A stretch of DNA of 64,000 bases from Paenibacillus rhizovicinus (GTDB lineage Bacteria; Bacillota; Bacilli; Paenibacillales; Paenibacillaceae): contig NZ_CP048286.1 of NCBI RefSeq assembly GCF_010365285.1, forward strand, positions 558,001 to 622,000. The letters are read 5' to 3'. This document shows positions 8,730 through 17,442 of the stretch, in pieces. The notes beneath the pieces were generated by a model. The model worked only from the letters and a program-made list of their open reading frames with translations. It was not told the DNA's origin and searched no databases. Position 1 is the stretch's first letter, and every line of letters starts with the position of its first letter. Made by a program: the position numbers and the translations under genes.

Positions 8730-9014
8730 TTAATCAGCAGTCCATTCGACTTGCAGCAGCACATGCTGCTTCATGAGCTGCAGGATGAAATCGGTATAGT
8801 ACTGCGGCTTAACGATGACGCTGTACCGTTGATCCGGATAGGCATAGAACAAAACATCCGTATAGACGTCGTCCTCGTCAAAGAATGCGCGAACGGACTT
8901 CACTCGCGGCAAAAAGGTTTCTGTATCCTTCACTTGAATATGAAACTCGATGTCGTCCCCGTTGTTCGTTTCTTGAATCTCGATCCGACTGCTGTCATAA
9001 CGATAAACCAGCAT
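8730..9014 (-). CDS. Small conserved-looking protein of unknown function
   Basis: The product is 94 residues, acidic, with no membrane segment or signal peptide. It is rich in beta-prone stretches (EIQETNNGDDIEFHIQV, TDVLFYAYPDQRYSVIV) and ends in a helix (YYTDFILQLMKQHVLLQVEW). GGGAGG followed by GAGGACA precedes the ATG. It starts 22 bases after the transporter stop codon in the same direction, so the two are probably cotranscribed. I do not recognise a family. Confidence 0.75.
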   Translation of the reverse strand: MLVYRYDSSRIEIQETNNGDDIEFHIQVKDTETFLPRVKSVRAFFDEDDVYTDVLFYAYPDQRYSVIVKPQYYTDFILQLMKQHVLLQVEWTAD

Positions 9015-9036
9015 TGTCCTCGCCTCCCTATTCTGC

Positions 9037-10317
9037 TTACATCAAATAACGAAGATAGATATATGCACTCGATAATAGAATCGACAACAGCATCAGCGGA
9101 AATGCGATTTTCAAATAGGCCATGAAACGAATCGGATAGCCTTCCTTGGCGGAGAGACCCGCGGCAATGAGATTGGCGCTGGCTCCGATCAACGTACCGT
9201 TGCCTCCGAGACAGGCGCCGAGCGCCAAGCTCCACCACAGCGGCTCCAGATTGCTGACGCCCATGTTCCCCATTTCTTGAATCATCGGAATCATCGTGGC
9301 GACGAACGGAATGTTATCCAGAAACGCGGATGCGATCGCGCTCAGCCACAGAATCAGCATGGAGGTTGCGGCGACATTGCCTCCCGTAAGCTCGATTGCT
9401 TTGGCAGCCAAATCCGCAATGACGCCGGTTTCGACCAAGCCGGATACAAGCGAGAAGAGACCGATGAAGAAGAAGATGGTCATCCACTCCACTTTGCTGA
9501 ACGCCTCTTCCATCCGGTGCTCGCCCGTTAACAGCAGCAGGATGAAAGCGCCGCATAAGGCGACGGCAGCGGATTCCACATGAAGCTGCTGGTGCAGGAA
9601 GAAGGCGGCGATCGTCAGTCCCAGCACCGACAAGCATTGGATCAACAGTCTGGAATCGGTGATGATTCCGCTTTGTTCGAGCGCCATGATGTCCTTCTTC
9701 CGATCCGGCGTCGTTTGAATTTGCTTCCGAAACAGCAGGAAAAACAGTGGGATGTAGGAAGCCATGATGATGATAACTATCGGCGCCAAATTACTGATAA
9801 ACGCCATGAACGTCAATTCCTTCACCGCGCTCCCGATCATGATATTCGGCGGGTCGCCGATCAGAGTCGCCGTTCCGCCGACGTTGGAGGCAAGGATCTG
9901 GGTCATCAGGAATGGAATCGGCGTGACCCGGAGCTGCCTGGTGATGCTGAAGGTGACCGGAACCATCAACAGTACCGTCGTAACGTTATCCAAGAAGGCC
10001 GAGCCCACGGCCGTGATCAGCGACAGCAGAATCATGATTCGGACAGGCTCTCCTTTCGCCTTCTTGGCCGCCCAAATCGCAATGAATTTGAAGAGCCCCG
10101 TATCGGCCGTAATCGAGACGATGATCATCATGCCGATCAATAGGCCCAACGTATTGAAATCGATGTGATGGAGCACCGTATCCTGATCGACGATGCCGAA
10201 TACGACGACGAGCAGTCCTCCGAGCATGGCGACGATCGTCCGATGGATTTTCTCCGAAATCAGGAGCGCGTACGAAACCAGAAAAATAAGAATCGCCCAG
10301 ATCGCTTGTTGTTCCAT
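9037..10317 (-). CDS. ArsB/NhaD-type membrane ion transporter (ion transporter superfamily)
   Basis: The 426-residue protein has about eleven hydrophobic segments arranged as two similar halves. Each half carries a SAFLDN motif (SAFLDNVTTVLLMVP and SAFLDNIPFVATMIP) and a GGTATLIG/GGNGTLIG motif. These are the inverted-repeat hairpins of the ArsB/NhaD/P-protein/citrate carrier superfamily. GDPPNIMIG is typical of the NhaD/P-protein branch. It should sit in the cytoplasmic membrane as a cation/proton antiporter or anion carrier; the sequence alone does not fix the ion. The start follows GGGGAGG by six bases. No arsenic genes are nearby, which argues against arsenite export. Confidence 0.88.
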   Translation of the reverse strand: MEQQAIWAILIFLVSYALLISEKIHRTIVAMLGGLLVVVFGIVDQDTVLHHIDFNTLGLLIGMMIIVSITADTGLFKFIAIWAAKKAKGEPVRIMILLSLITAVGSAFLDNVTTVLLMVPVTFSITRQLRVTPIPFLMTQILASNVGGTATLIGDPPNIMIGSAVKELTFMAFISNLAPIVIIIMASYIPLFFLLFRKQIQTTPDRKKDIMALEQSGIITDSRLLIQCLSVLGLTIAAFFLHQQLHVESAAVALCGAFILLLLTGEHRMEEAFSKVEWMTIFFFIGLFSLVSGLVETGVIADLAAKAIELTGGNVAATSMLILWLSAIASAFLDNIPFVATMIPMIQEMGNMGVSNLEPLWWSLALGACLGGNGTLIGASANLIAAGLSAKEGYPIRFMAYLKIAFPLMLLSILLSSAYIYLRYLM

Positions 10318-10356
10318 TATTGCCCTCCCCTTCCTTCTACTCGCATAGGTTTCCCG

Positions 10357-10391
10357 AAAAAAGACAAAAAGAGCCCGTCGATGACAGGCTC
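10357..10391 (-). terminator. Intrinsic terminator after glnS
   Basis: A nine-base stem (GAGCCTGTC / GACGGGCTC) is followed on the minus strand by TTTTTGTCTTTTTT. It ends the glnS transcript and insulates the transporter gene. Confidence 0.85.
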
Positions 10392-10513
10392 CTCCGGAAA
10401 AACGATATGCGGTTTGTTTCTACTAGCGTACACGCAGCAGCGGATCTTGTAAAGTCTAGAATCGGACTTGGAACAGCTTTAATGAAGCGTCGTAAGCGGA
10501 GGCCAAGGCAAAG

Positions 10514-12202
10514 TTAACCGTTCTTCGCCCGCCATGAATCCTTCAACGGTACGATACGGTGAAACACTAGCGGGCCATCGGCGCATGCCATCCGATCCAC
10601 GGAGAAGTAACCATGCCGCAGGAATTGGTACTTCTGTTCCGGATCCGCATGCCGGACGGACGGCTCCACCAGTACGTCCTTCAACGTCACCAGCGAATTC
10701 GGATTCAGCGAAGCCGTCCAATCGCCGTCGTCCTTCGGAATTTCCTGGTCAAGCAGCAGCGGCTCGTATAGATGGACATCAGCTCTAACGGCATGATCAG
10801 CCGATACCCAATGGATCGTCCCTTTTACTTTGCGCCCGGCAAACCCGGTGCCGCTTCTCGTTAGCGGGTCGTAGGTGCAGCGCAGCTCCGTTACCTCGCC
10901 GGTTTCCGGGTCCTTGACGATGTCCTCGCACTTGATGAAATACGCCCCTTTCAGCCTGACCTCGCCGCCCGGGACCAGCCGGTGAAATCCCTTGGCAGGC
11001 TGCTCCATGAAGTCATCCCGTTCGATATAGAGCGTCTTGGCGAAAGGAACTTCTCTTATGCCGAGTGCTTCGTTCTCGCTGTTGTTCTCGATGCCGAGCA
11101 GCTCAGCGCCATCATCCGGATAGTTGGCAATGACCACTTTCAGCGGATGCAGCACGGCCATCACGCTTGGCGCCGCAGCTTTCAATTCTTGCCTGAGGCA
11201 ATGATCCAAGAGCGAGATGTCGACGGTGCTCGAGGTTCGGATGCTTCCGATTTCGTCAATAAATCGGCGTATGCTCTCCGGCGTGAAGCCCCTTCGCCTC
11301 AAGCCGCGAAGCGTCGGGAGCCTGGGATCGTCCCAGCCGTCGACATACCCGCCTTCGACCAACTGACGCAAGAACCGTTTGCTCGTTACGACGCCCGTCA
11401 AGCTCAACCGCCCGAATTCCCGTTGCCGCGGCGGCTCCGGGATTTCAAGCTCCGTCAAGACCCATTCGTACAGCGGCCGGTGATCCTTGAATTCGATGGA
11501 GCATAAGGAGTACGTGATCCCTTCGATCGCGTCTTGAATCGGATGGGCGAAATCATACATCGGATAGATGCACCAGTCCTTCCCCGTCCGATAGTGCTCG
11601 GCGTGCAGGATGCGATAGAGCACCGGATCGCGTAGATTCATGTTCGGCGAGCTCATATCGATTTTGGCGCGAACGACTTTCGAGGAAGCGGGGAAATCGC
11701 CGTTCTTCATTTGCGCGAACAACGCCAAATTCTCTTCAACCGATCGATTGCGATATGGGCTGTCTCGGCCCGGTTCCGTCAGCGTTCCCCGGTATGCCGT
11801 CATGTCGTCCGGCGCGAGATCGCAGACATAAGCCTTCCCTCGTTCGATCAAGGTTACGGCGGCGTTATAGATCTCGTTCGAGTAGTCCGAACCGTAGTAG
11901 ATGTGCCGGCCCGGATCGAAGCCGAGCCATCGGATATCCTCGATGATCGCTTCCACGTACGCGATATCTTCCTTCAGCGGATTCGTGTCGTCGAAGCGCA
12001 AATGAAACTGCCCGTTAAAAGCCTGCGCCATCGCATGATTCGTTTGAATCGCATAGGCGCTGCCAATATGCAGATAGCCATTCGGTTCGGGCGGGAATCG
12101 CGTGCGCATGGCTCTGGCGAACGGATGCCGTTCCAGTTCCTCAGTTATCGTTTTGAATAAGAACTGATCTGCGTGCCGCTCGCTGCTGGTAAGGTTACTC
12201 AT
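10514..12202 (-). CDS. glnS: Glutaminyl-tRNA synthetase
   Basis: The 562-residue class I synthetase charges tRNA-Gln with glutamine in the cytoplasm. It has the HIGH motif as PEPNGYLHIGSA with the RFDDTNP segment after it, and a KMSKS-loop equivalent VTSKRFLR, where Thr replaces the more usual Met. It also has the two C-terminal beta-barrel anticodon-binding domains that separate GlnRS from bacterial GluRS. AGGAGG lies eight bases before the ATG. A T-box leader precedes it. Most Firmicutes lack GlnRS and make Gln-tRNA by the GatCAB route, so this gene probably came by horizontal transfer into the lineage and was then brought under T-box control. Confidence 0.95.
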   Translation of the reverse strand: MSNLTSSERHADQFLFKTITEELERHPFARAMRTRFPPEPNGYLHIGSAYAIQTNHAMAQAFNGQFHLRFDDTNPLKEDIAYVEAIIEDIRWLGFDPGRHIYYGSDYSNEIYNAAVTLIERGKAYVCDLAPDDMTAYRGTLTEPGRDSPYRNRSVEENLALFAQMKNGDFPASSKVVRAKIDMSSPNMNLRDPVLYRILHAEHYRTGKDWCIYPMYDFAHPIQDAIEGITYSLCSIEFKDHRPLYEWVLTELEIPEPPRQREFGRLSLTGVVTSKRFLRQLVEGGYVDGWDDPRLPTLRGLRRRGFTPESIRRFIDEIGSIRTSSTVDISLLDHCLRQELKAAAPSVMAVLHPLKVVIANYPDDGAELLGIENNSENEALGIREVPFAKTLYIERDDFMEQPAKGFHRLVPGGEVRLKGAYFIKCEDIVKDPETGEVTELRCTYDPLTRSGTGFAGRKVKGTIHWVSADHAVRADVHLYEPLLLDQEIPKDDGDWTASLNPNSLVTLKDVLVEPSVRHADPEQKYQFLRHGYFSVDRMACADGPLVFHRIVPLKDSWRAKNG

Positions 12203-12245
12203 AGTCGGCGCCTCCTAATGAACGTGATCGACGTACCTGCGAAAA

Positions 12246-12530
12246 CAAAAAAAACTTCACCTCCAAGACCAGTTGTCTTGGGGACGAAGAATTCGCGGTG
12301 CCACCCCAGCTTCATTAATATGTCGCCATATTAACCTCTTCAAGTACGGCATGGTCATCCATGGTTATACTCTAGCTCTGTAACGGGAGCTCCCGTCATG
12401 CCATCCCCTTCGGGTTCCGGCAAGCTGCTCAGAGGCTTGTTTCGGGAAACGTCCTTCGCTCCTTCCCACCTGCCGGAGCTCTCTGTGCAAGAACTTGTTC
12501 CCCTACTCTTCTCTTCATCGCGTTTTGAAT
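12246..12530 (-). promoter_or_regulatory. T-box leader of glnS
   Basis: Read on the minus strand, the T-box sequence GGGTGGCACCGCG is at 12294-12306. It is followed by a terminator stem (CCCCAAGAC / GGTCTTGGAGG) and eight Ts ending near 12249. Upstream is the Stem I region (about 12420-12520), with base stems CTCCGGCAG / TTGCCGGAA. On its 3' side a CAG triplet at 12425-12427 is a good candidate for the Gln specifier. Uncharged tRNA-Gln should favour the antiterminator and raise glnS expression. Confidence 0.92.
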
Positions 12531-12620
12531 ATTGCAAATAGTGTAACAATTAGAATTCGTCCTGTAAACCTCCATTCATCCAATCGTTCGAAAATGTTCG
12601 GAATAATTGCCGCCCGCGTA

Positions 12621-12649
12621 GGTAAAAAAAGGAGAAATAAGGCATACTA
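12621..12649 (+). promoter_or_regulatory. Possible sigma-G promoter for the first ger operon
   Basis: CATACTA at 12643-12649 matches the sigma-G -10 consensus, and a poor -35 (GGTAA, 12621-12625) lies 17 bases upstream. It is 51 bases before the gerA-type start codon. Forespore expression is expected for germinant receptor operons, but the -35 match is weak. Confidence 0.4.
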
Positions 12650-12700
12650 CCCCAAATGCGGCTTGTCTTGAACTTTGATGCACGCGGAGGTGCGAACGCC

Positions 12701-14269
12701 ATGAAGACGCGATCGGCAGCATTCGGCAAGGCCGGATCCAGCAAAGGAAGCGACGAGCTCGAACTCCCGACAGGGAAGCTCGATCCGGATTTGGACGTCA
12801 ACTTAGCGCGATTAAAATCCGAACTCGTAGCAAGTCCCGATCTGATCGTGCGCAAGTTCACGCTGCGGACCGGGCAAGCGCTTCACGTGGCAGCGATCTA
12901 TCTAGAGTCCTTAGCGGACAAGGCAATGGTGAACGACATCGTCATGCGCTCGTTAATGTCGCCGTTCCTGCCCGAAATACCGGAAGGAGCAGCGACGCCC
13001 GAGGACGCGTTCCGCTATATCTGCGATAACGCGCTGGCTGTCGCCCAGATCGAAATCATCGATAATTGGACTTCCCTGCTGCTGGAGCTGTTGACGGGCA
13101 AAATCATTCTGCTCGTAGACGGTTGGGACCAATGCATATGCGGCAACACCATCGGCGGCGATAAACGGGAAGTATCGGAAGCGAGCACCCAAGTCGTCAT
13201 TCGCGGACCGAAGGACAGCTTCTCCGAATCCATAGCAACGAACATTACGCTCGTACGACGCCGAATAAAGAGCCCGAAGTTCGGCTTCGACTCGATCAAG
13301 ATCGGTTCCGTCACGCAGACAACCGTCGCCATGCTGTATATCGACGGCATCGCCAAGGAGGAAATCAAGCAAGAGGTTCGGGCCCGCCTGGAGAAAATCA
13401 ATACGGATGCGATCTTGGAATCCGGGTACATCGAGGAATTCATCGAAGACAATTGGAGCTCGCCTTTCCCTACCGTGTTCAACACGGAGCGGCCGGACGT
13501 GATCGCCGCGAATTTGCTTGAAGGGCGCATCGCGATCTTGGTCGACGGAACGCCCTTCGCCTTGGTCGTCCCCACCGTGCTGTCGCAGTTTTTTGCCGCA
13601 GCCGAGGACTATTACCAACGGTACGACATCGGGACCTTTCTCCGTTTGCTGCGGTATATGGCTTTCATCATCTCTTTGTTCGGTCCTGCCTTCTACATCG
13701 CCTTGACGACGTTTCACCAAGAGATGATTCCGACGACGCTCCTGATCAACTTGTCGGGCGCCCGGGAAGGCGTGCCCTTTCCGGCGCTTCTCGAGGCCTT
13801 CATCATGGAAATGAGCTTTGAAATCCTAAGGGAAGCCGGCATTCGGATGCCGCGGGCGGTCGGCCAAGCCGTATCGATCGTAGGAGCGCTCGTTCTGGGC
13901 GAAGCGGCCGTCCAAGCCGGCATCGTCTCTCCGATCATGGTCATCGTCGTGGCCATTACCGCGATCGCCAATTTCTCGATTCCGGCGTACAATCTGGCAA
14001 TTACGGCGAGGCTGCTCCGCTTTCTATTCATGATCGCAGCCGGATTTCTCGGGTTCTACGGCATCATGCTCGGCTTGATCATGATGGTCGCGCACATGAA
14101 TTCATTGCGGTCGTTCGGCGTATCGTTCCTGTCTCCGCTCGTGCCGCTTAAGTATAAGCAAATGAAAGACGTCTTCGTGCGTCTCCCGCACTGGAGCATT
14201 CTGCAGCGACCGGACGATACGGCGGAAGCAACCGTTCGGATGTCTCCGGGGCAGAAACCGAAGACCTAG
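12701..14269 (+). CDS. Spore germination receptor subunit A (GerA/GerKA family)
   Basis: The 522-residue A subunit has a large N-terminal cytoplasmic domain (about residues 1-285) with the family signatures VIRGPKDSFSESIATNITLVRRR, GYIEEFIEDN and RPDVIAANLLEGRIAILVDG. Four to five transmembrane segments follow (about 295-480), including TTFHQEMIPTTLL and VPFPALLEAFIMEMSFEILREAG. It works with B and C subunits in the spore inner membrane to sense germinants. The ATG at 12701 is preferred because GGAGGT lies nine bases upstream; the earlier ATG at 12656 has no such site. It is the first gene of an A-C-B operon, followed 32 bases later by the C gene. Confidence 0.93.
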   Translation: MKTRSAAFGKAGSSKGSDELELPTGKLDPDLDVNLARLKSELVASPDLIVRKFTLRTGQALHVAAIYLESLADKAMVNDIVMRSLMSPFLPEIPEGAATPEDAFRYICDNALAVAQIEIIDNWTSLLLELLTGKIILLVDGWDQCICGNTIGGDKREVSEASTQVVIRGPKDSFSESIATNITLVRRRIKSPKFGFDSIKIGSVTQTTVAMLYIDGIAKEEIKQEVRARLEKINTDAILESGYIEEFIEDNWSSPFPTVFNTERPDVIAANLLEGRIAILVDGTPFALVVPTVLSQFFAAAEDYYQRYDIGTFLRLLRYMAFIISLFGPAFYIALTTFHQEMIPTTLLINLSGAREGVPFPALLEAFIMEMSFEILREAGIRMPRAVGQAVSIVGALVLGEAAVQAGIVSPIMVIVVAITAIANFSIPAYNLAITARLLRFLFMIAAGFLGFYGIMLGLIMMVAHMNSLRSFGVSFLSPLVPLKYKQMKDVFVRLPHWSILQRPDDTAEATVRMSPGQKPKT

Positions 14270-14301
14270 TCCTGGCGAACATGTAAAGGGGCTCTTATCG
14301 G

Positions 14302-15519
14302 ATGAAGAATCATAATCGCTTATCGAGGCTGATCCTCGTTGCGTTCGTTCTCGCTTCGACCTTCTTGGTGTCCGGCTGTTGGAACAGCAGAGAACTGAAT
14401 AAATTGGCGATCGTAACGGCAATCTCGATCGACAAAGCGGCAAACTCCGATAAATACGAGCTCGCTTTCCAGGTCGTCATGCCGGGGGAATTGTCCAGTT
14501 CAGGGAAGAGCAGCAAAGGCTATGCGCCGTTCACCGTATATAGCGTCCAAGCTTCCACGCTGTTCGAAGGCATTCGCAAGGCATCCAAGCAGGTTCCGAG
14601 ACAATTGTTCTTCTCGCATATCCAAGTCGTCATTCTCGGTGAAAGGCTGGCTAAGTCGGGAATCAAAGACATTTTCGATTTCTTCGAACGCTCGCACGAA
14701 GTGAGGCTGACCTCGATGCTGCTGCTCGCAAGGGGCAATTCTCCCGGCCAATTGCTCAGCGCCCTCATGCCGCTCGAACCGTTGCAGGCGGAAGCCTTGA
14801 TCGGGACCGGCTTAAGCTCGGGACGGATTTGGTCCGGCTCGCCCGTTATCGGCATCGATGAAGCGATCCGCAAGCTCGTCAATCCGGGCGCGGAGCCCTC
14901 GATCAGCGGTCTCCGGATCGTAGGCGACGAGGAGTCGGTCGACAAGAAGCAGAGCCTGGAGCAGACGCATCCGCCCTACCATCTCGAAATCAGCGGCGTC
15001 GCCATGTTCCGCGAAGGCAAGCTTGCCGGATGGCTGGATCATGACAAAGCGAAAGGCTATATGTTCGTCATCAATCAAATGAGGAGCACGATCATGAATT
15101 TGGGCTGCGAAGACATGAAGAACGGTCTCGCGCTCGAGGTGGTCAAAAGCAAAACGAAAACCGCGGTCACCATGAAAGAAGGCAAGGCCATGGTGAACAT
15201 CGACGTTTCGGCGGAAGGCAACATCGCGGAAGTGAAATGCGGCATTCCGCTGACGGATCTCTCCGCGCTGTACAAGGTGGAGCAGGATTGGAGCACCAAG
15301 ACGAAGGCGAATATGATGGCGGCCATCCGCAGCGCGCAAGCGCAGCAGTCGGACGTGTTCGGCTTCGGCGAAATCTTGCAGCGCACCCATCCGAAAGCAT
15401 GGCGGAAAGTCCAGGATAACTGGGCGGAAACGTTCGCGGAGGCAGAGGTCCATATTTCCTTCCGGGGACAGATCTTGCGGTCCGGCATGCGGGGCAAATC
15501 GTTATTGGAAGAATCTTGA
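14302..15519 (+). CDS. Spore germination lipoprotein, Ger(x)C family
   Basis: The 405-residue protein starts with a signal peptide and a lipobox (LVSGC, Cys at about residue 26), followed by the family hallmark WNSRELNKLAIVTAISID. It should be lipid-anchored on the outer face of the spore inner membrane as the C subunit of the germinant receptor. The three-domain GerC pattern is present, with SQLL-type segments (RQLFFSHIQVVILGERLAKSGI) and a C-terminal VHISFRGQI strand. It sits between the A and B genes; the B subunit start lies 20 bases beyond its stop. Confidence 0.93.
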   Translation: MKNHNRLSRLILVAFVLASTFLVSGCWNSRELNKLAIVTAISIDKAANSDKYELAFQVVMPGELSSSGKSSKGYAPFTVYSVQASTLFEGIRKASKQVPRQLFFSHIQVVILGERLAKSGIKDIFDFFERSHEVRLTSMLLLARGNSPGQLLSALMPLEPLQAEALIGTGLSSGRIWSGSPVIGIDEAIRKLVNPGAEPSISGLRIVGDEESVDKKQSLEQTHPPYHLEISGVAMFREGKLAGWLDHDKAKGYMFVINQMRSTIMNLGCEDMKNGLALEVVKSKTKTAVTMKEGKAMVNIDVSAEGNIAEVKCGIPLTDLSALYKVEQDWSTKTKANMMAAIRSAQAQQSDVFGFGEILQRTHPKAWRKVQDNWAETFAEAEVHISFRGQILRSGMRGKSLLEES

Positions 15520-15539
15520 CTAAAAGGAGGCATGGCAGC

Positions 15540-16655
15540 ATGAATAAACCGCTCGAGGTCATTGGCCCGCTGCATTTATTCGCATGGATCACCTTGTTCG
15601 AGCTGGGCACGGCCGTCGTAATTTCCGTCGGCATGGATGCGAAGCAGGATGCGTGGCTGGTGATATTGATCGGCTGTTTAATCGGAATCGCCATGTTTGC
15701 CGGCGTATACGGGACCTTGTACAAGCTGTATCCGGACAGCAGCATGACCGAATACGCGCGTAAAATCATCGGACCGGTGCCGGGGTGGCTGCTCGGTTTC
15801 GTTTATCTGCTGTATTTCATCTACATTGCCGGCCGCGATACCCGCGATTTCATCGATCTGCTGTCCGCGGCGGCCTACGATGCCACGCCTATGTTCGCAC
15901 TTGCCGTATTCATGCTGATTGCCGTCAGCTATACCATTTACTTGGGGGTCGAGGTATTCGGGAGAACGGCTTTCTTGTTCTTTCTGCTCAGCTGCGGGAT
16001 ATTCATGTTCATTATCGTGCTGGTCGTATTCTCGGACATGTCGGACAGCCGCAGGATGCTGCCCGTGCTCGGCGATGGCTGGAACCCGGTCTTGAAAGCC
16101 CTGTTCCCGACCAACCTCACCTTCCCGTTCGGCGAAATGATCGTGATGACGATGTTCCTGCCGTATTTGAGCAAAACCTTCAAAGCGGTGAAGATCGGCA
16201 GCGGCGCAATGGCGCTGAGCGCACTGATACTGTGCGTCGTGACGTTCGTGAACATCTCCGTGCTGGGAATCGAGATCGCTTCCCGGGCGACGTTCCCGCT
16301 CTTCACTTCGCTCAGCCGGCTGCGGCTCGCGGAGATCGTGCAGCGCATGGACGCCCTCGTGCTGTTCATGCTGATCATCTGCAGTTTCTTCAAAATCGGC
16401 ACGTTCATGTTCGCGGCGATATTGGCAGCCCGGGACTTGTTCCGCGTAACCAATCATACAACGCTGATTATGCCGGTCGGCTTAGTCATCTTGATCACGA
16501 CGCTTACGGTTTCGGGAAGCTTGACGGAGCATTTGCAGGAAGGGCTGAAGATCGTGCCCTATTACCTCCATCTGCCCCTTCAATTCGCGATTCCGTTATT
16601 GCTGCTGATTATCGGTTTGCTGCGGCGCGGACGGCGTTCCGCCGCTTCCTCCTGA
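15540..16655 (+). CDS. Spore germination receptor subunit B (GerAB family, APC-type permease fold)
   Basis: The 371-residue protein has ten predicted membrane segments typical of GerAB proteins, which share the APC transporter fold and are thought to bind the germinant. Recognisable stretches include ISVGMDAKQDAWLVILIG, YARKIIGPVPGWLLGFVYLLYF and FPFGEMIVMTMFLPY. The start at ATGAATAAACC follows AAAGGAGG by nine bases; an in-frame start at 15516 would overlap the gerC-type stop and is less likely. Its last 60 bases overlap the 3' end of a small membrane-protein gene on the other strand. Confidence 0.93.
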   Translation: MNKPLEVIGPLHLFAWITLFELGTAVVISVGMDAKQDAWLVILIGCLIGIAMFAGVYGTLYKLYPDSSMTEYARKIIGPVPGWLLGFVYLLYFIYIAGRDTRDFIDLLSAAAYDATPMFALAVFMLIAVSYTIYLGVEVFGRTAFLFFLLSCGIFMFIIVLVVFSDMSDSRRMLPVLGDGWNPVLKALFPTNLTFPFGEMIVMTMFLPYLSKTFKAVKIGSGAMALSALILCVVTFVNISVLGIEIASRATFPLFTSLSRLRLAEIVQRMDALVLFMLIICSFFKIGTFMFAAILAARDLFRVTNHTTLIMPVGLVILITTLTVSGSLTEHLQEGLKIVPYYLHLPLQFAIPLLLLIIGLLRRGRRSAASS

Positions 16656-16901
16656 CGGTTCGCTCGAACCCGTATTCGGCCATAATCGCCGGAGCATGGC
16701 AACGAGCGGTTTTCGCACGAAGAAGAAGAGGAGAATCGCAAAAATCGTTTTTTCAACGGAATCCAGCATTTTGAAAGGGAATAGAAAGTTTCGCATGATT
16801 TGATCCGCGGGAAGCCGCTGCAGGAAATCCATCACGAGATCCAAAGCGAGAATGCAAGGAAGAAGCAAAGCGAATATCGCGTACGGTTTAACGCCGTTCA
16901 T
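16596..16901 (-). CDS. Small membrane protein, convergent with and overlapping the gerB-type gene
   Basis: The 101-residue product has two hydrophobic segments (YAIFALLLPCILALDLVMDFL and VEKTIFAILLFFFVRKPLVAML). Its Gly/Ser/Gln-rich tail ends in NQQQ. AGGTGG precedes the ATG by eight bases. The 3' end lies antisense to the last 60 bases of the germination B-subunit gene. The size and two-helix layout recall the small D proteins of some ger operons, but it lies on the opposite strand, so cotranscription is excluded. I do not recognise a family. The 16902-16954 stretch upstream holds only its leader and the tail of the next terminator. Confidence 0.6.
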   Translation of the reverse strand: MNGVKPYAIFALLLPCILALDLVMDFLQRLPADQIMRNFLFPFKMLDSVEKTIFAILLFFFVRKPLVAMLRRLWPNTGSSEPSGGSGGTPSAPQQTDNQQQ

Positions 16902-16954
16902 CGTTCAGCCCACCTGCCGTTTCTGGATGCTTGTCGATCGTATTATTTCCCAAA

Positions 16955-16997
16955 AACAGAAAAAACGACCGCTCCCGATGATATCGGGATGCAGTCG
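16955..16997 (-). terminator. Intrinsic terminator after the VOC/hydrolase operon
   Basis: The interrupted stem CGAC...CCCGAT / ATCGGG...GTCG is followed on the minus strand by TTTTTTCTGTTTTTGGG. It is 19 bases downstream of the stop at 17016. Confidence 0.85.
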
Positions 16998-17015
16998 TCT
17001 CAAGCCGGATGTCCA

Positions 17016-17417
17016 TCATTCGTTAACGTTGTACGGAGTTGCAAGCATCCACACATGTCCAAACGGATCTTCGATTTTACCTACGCGCTCTCCGTGCGGC
17101 AAATCCTGAATGGGTCTCAAGAGGACAGCTCCTTCATTCACGGCCCGCTTCACGGCATCGTCCACATTGCTCACGTATAGATAAATAATGACAGGTGTCC
17201 CGCCGAGCGATTTTGCCGAGCGATTGTGGCCTTGCCATTCATCCGCGATCATGATGCGGGCCTCGCCTACCCTGATTTCAGCATGCTCGATTTTCCCTTC
17301 GTCCGTCGTCATGCGGCTTACCTCCACGGCATGAAAGGTATTTTTGTAAAACTCGATTGCCCTGCTTGCATCATCGACCGCCAGCATAGGGATGGCAAGC
17401 GAAGCGCTGTTGCTCAT
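17016..17417 (-). CDS. VOC-family (glyoxalase/bleomycin-resistance-like) protein
   Basis: The 133-residue protein has two beta-alpha-beta-beta-beta modules: MLAVDDASRAIEFYKNTF with IEHAEIRVGEARIMIAD, then VSNVDDAVKRAVNEGAVLL with VGKIEDPFGHVWMLATP. The second is the PhnB/YcgJ-like ending GxxxDPFGHxW. Potential metal ligands include His in IEHAEI and His in FGHVW. Such small cytoplasmic proteins act as metal-dependent lyases, dioxygenases or drug-binding proteins; function here is unknown. AAGGAGG lies eight bases before the ATG. It is the last gene of a three-gene operon with two alpha/beta hydrolases. Confidence 0.85.
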   Translation of the reverse strand: MSNSASLAIPMLAVDDASRAIEFYKNTFHAVEVSRMTTDEGKIEHAEIRVGEARIMIADEWQGHNRSAKSLGGTPVIIYLYVSNVDDAVKRAVNEGAVLLRPIQDLPHGERVGKIEDPFGHVWMLATPYNVNE

Positions 17418-17442
17418 AGCGTCGTTCCTCCTTAACCGTATG

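Noticed and set aside
12355-12549. Small open frame in front of glnS.
   Set aside because: It lies inside the T-box leader RNA and has no ribosome site; conserved RNA blocks explain the sequence.
12953-13720. 255-codon minus-strand frame opposite the first gerA-type gene, and similar long shadows such as 7454-8617, 20616-21494, 34387-35463 and 43223-44641.
   Set aside because: High-GC antisense shadows with Arg/His-rich low-complexity translations, no ribosome site and no family signature, each opposite a well-supported gene.
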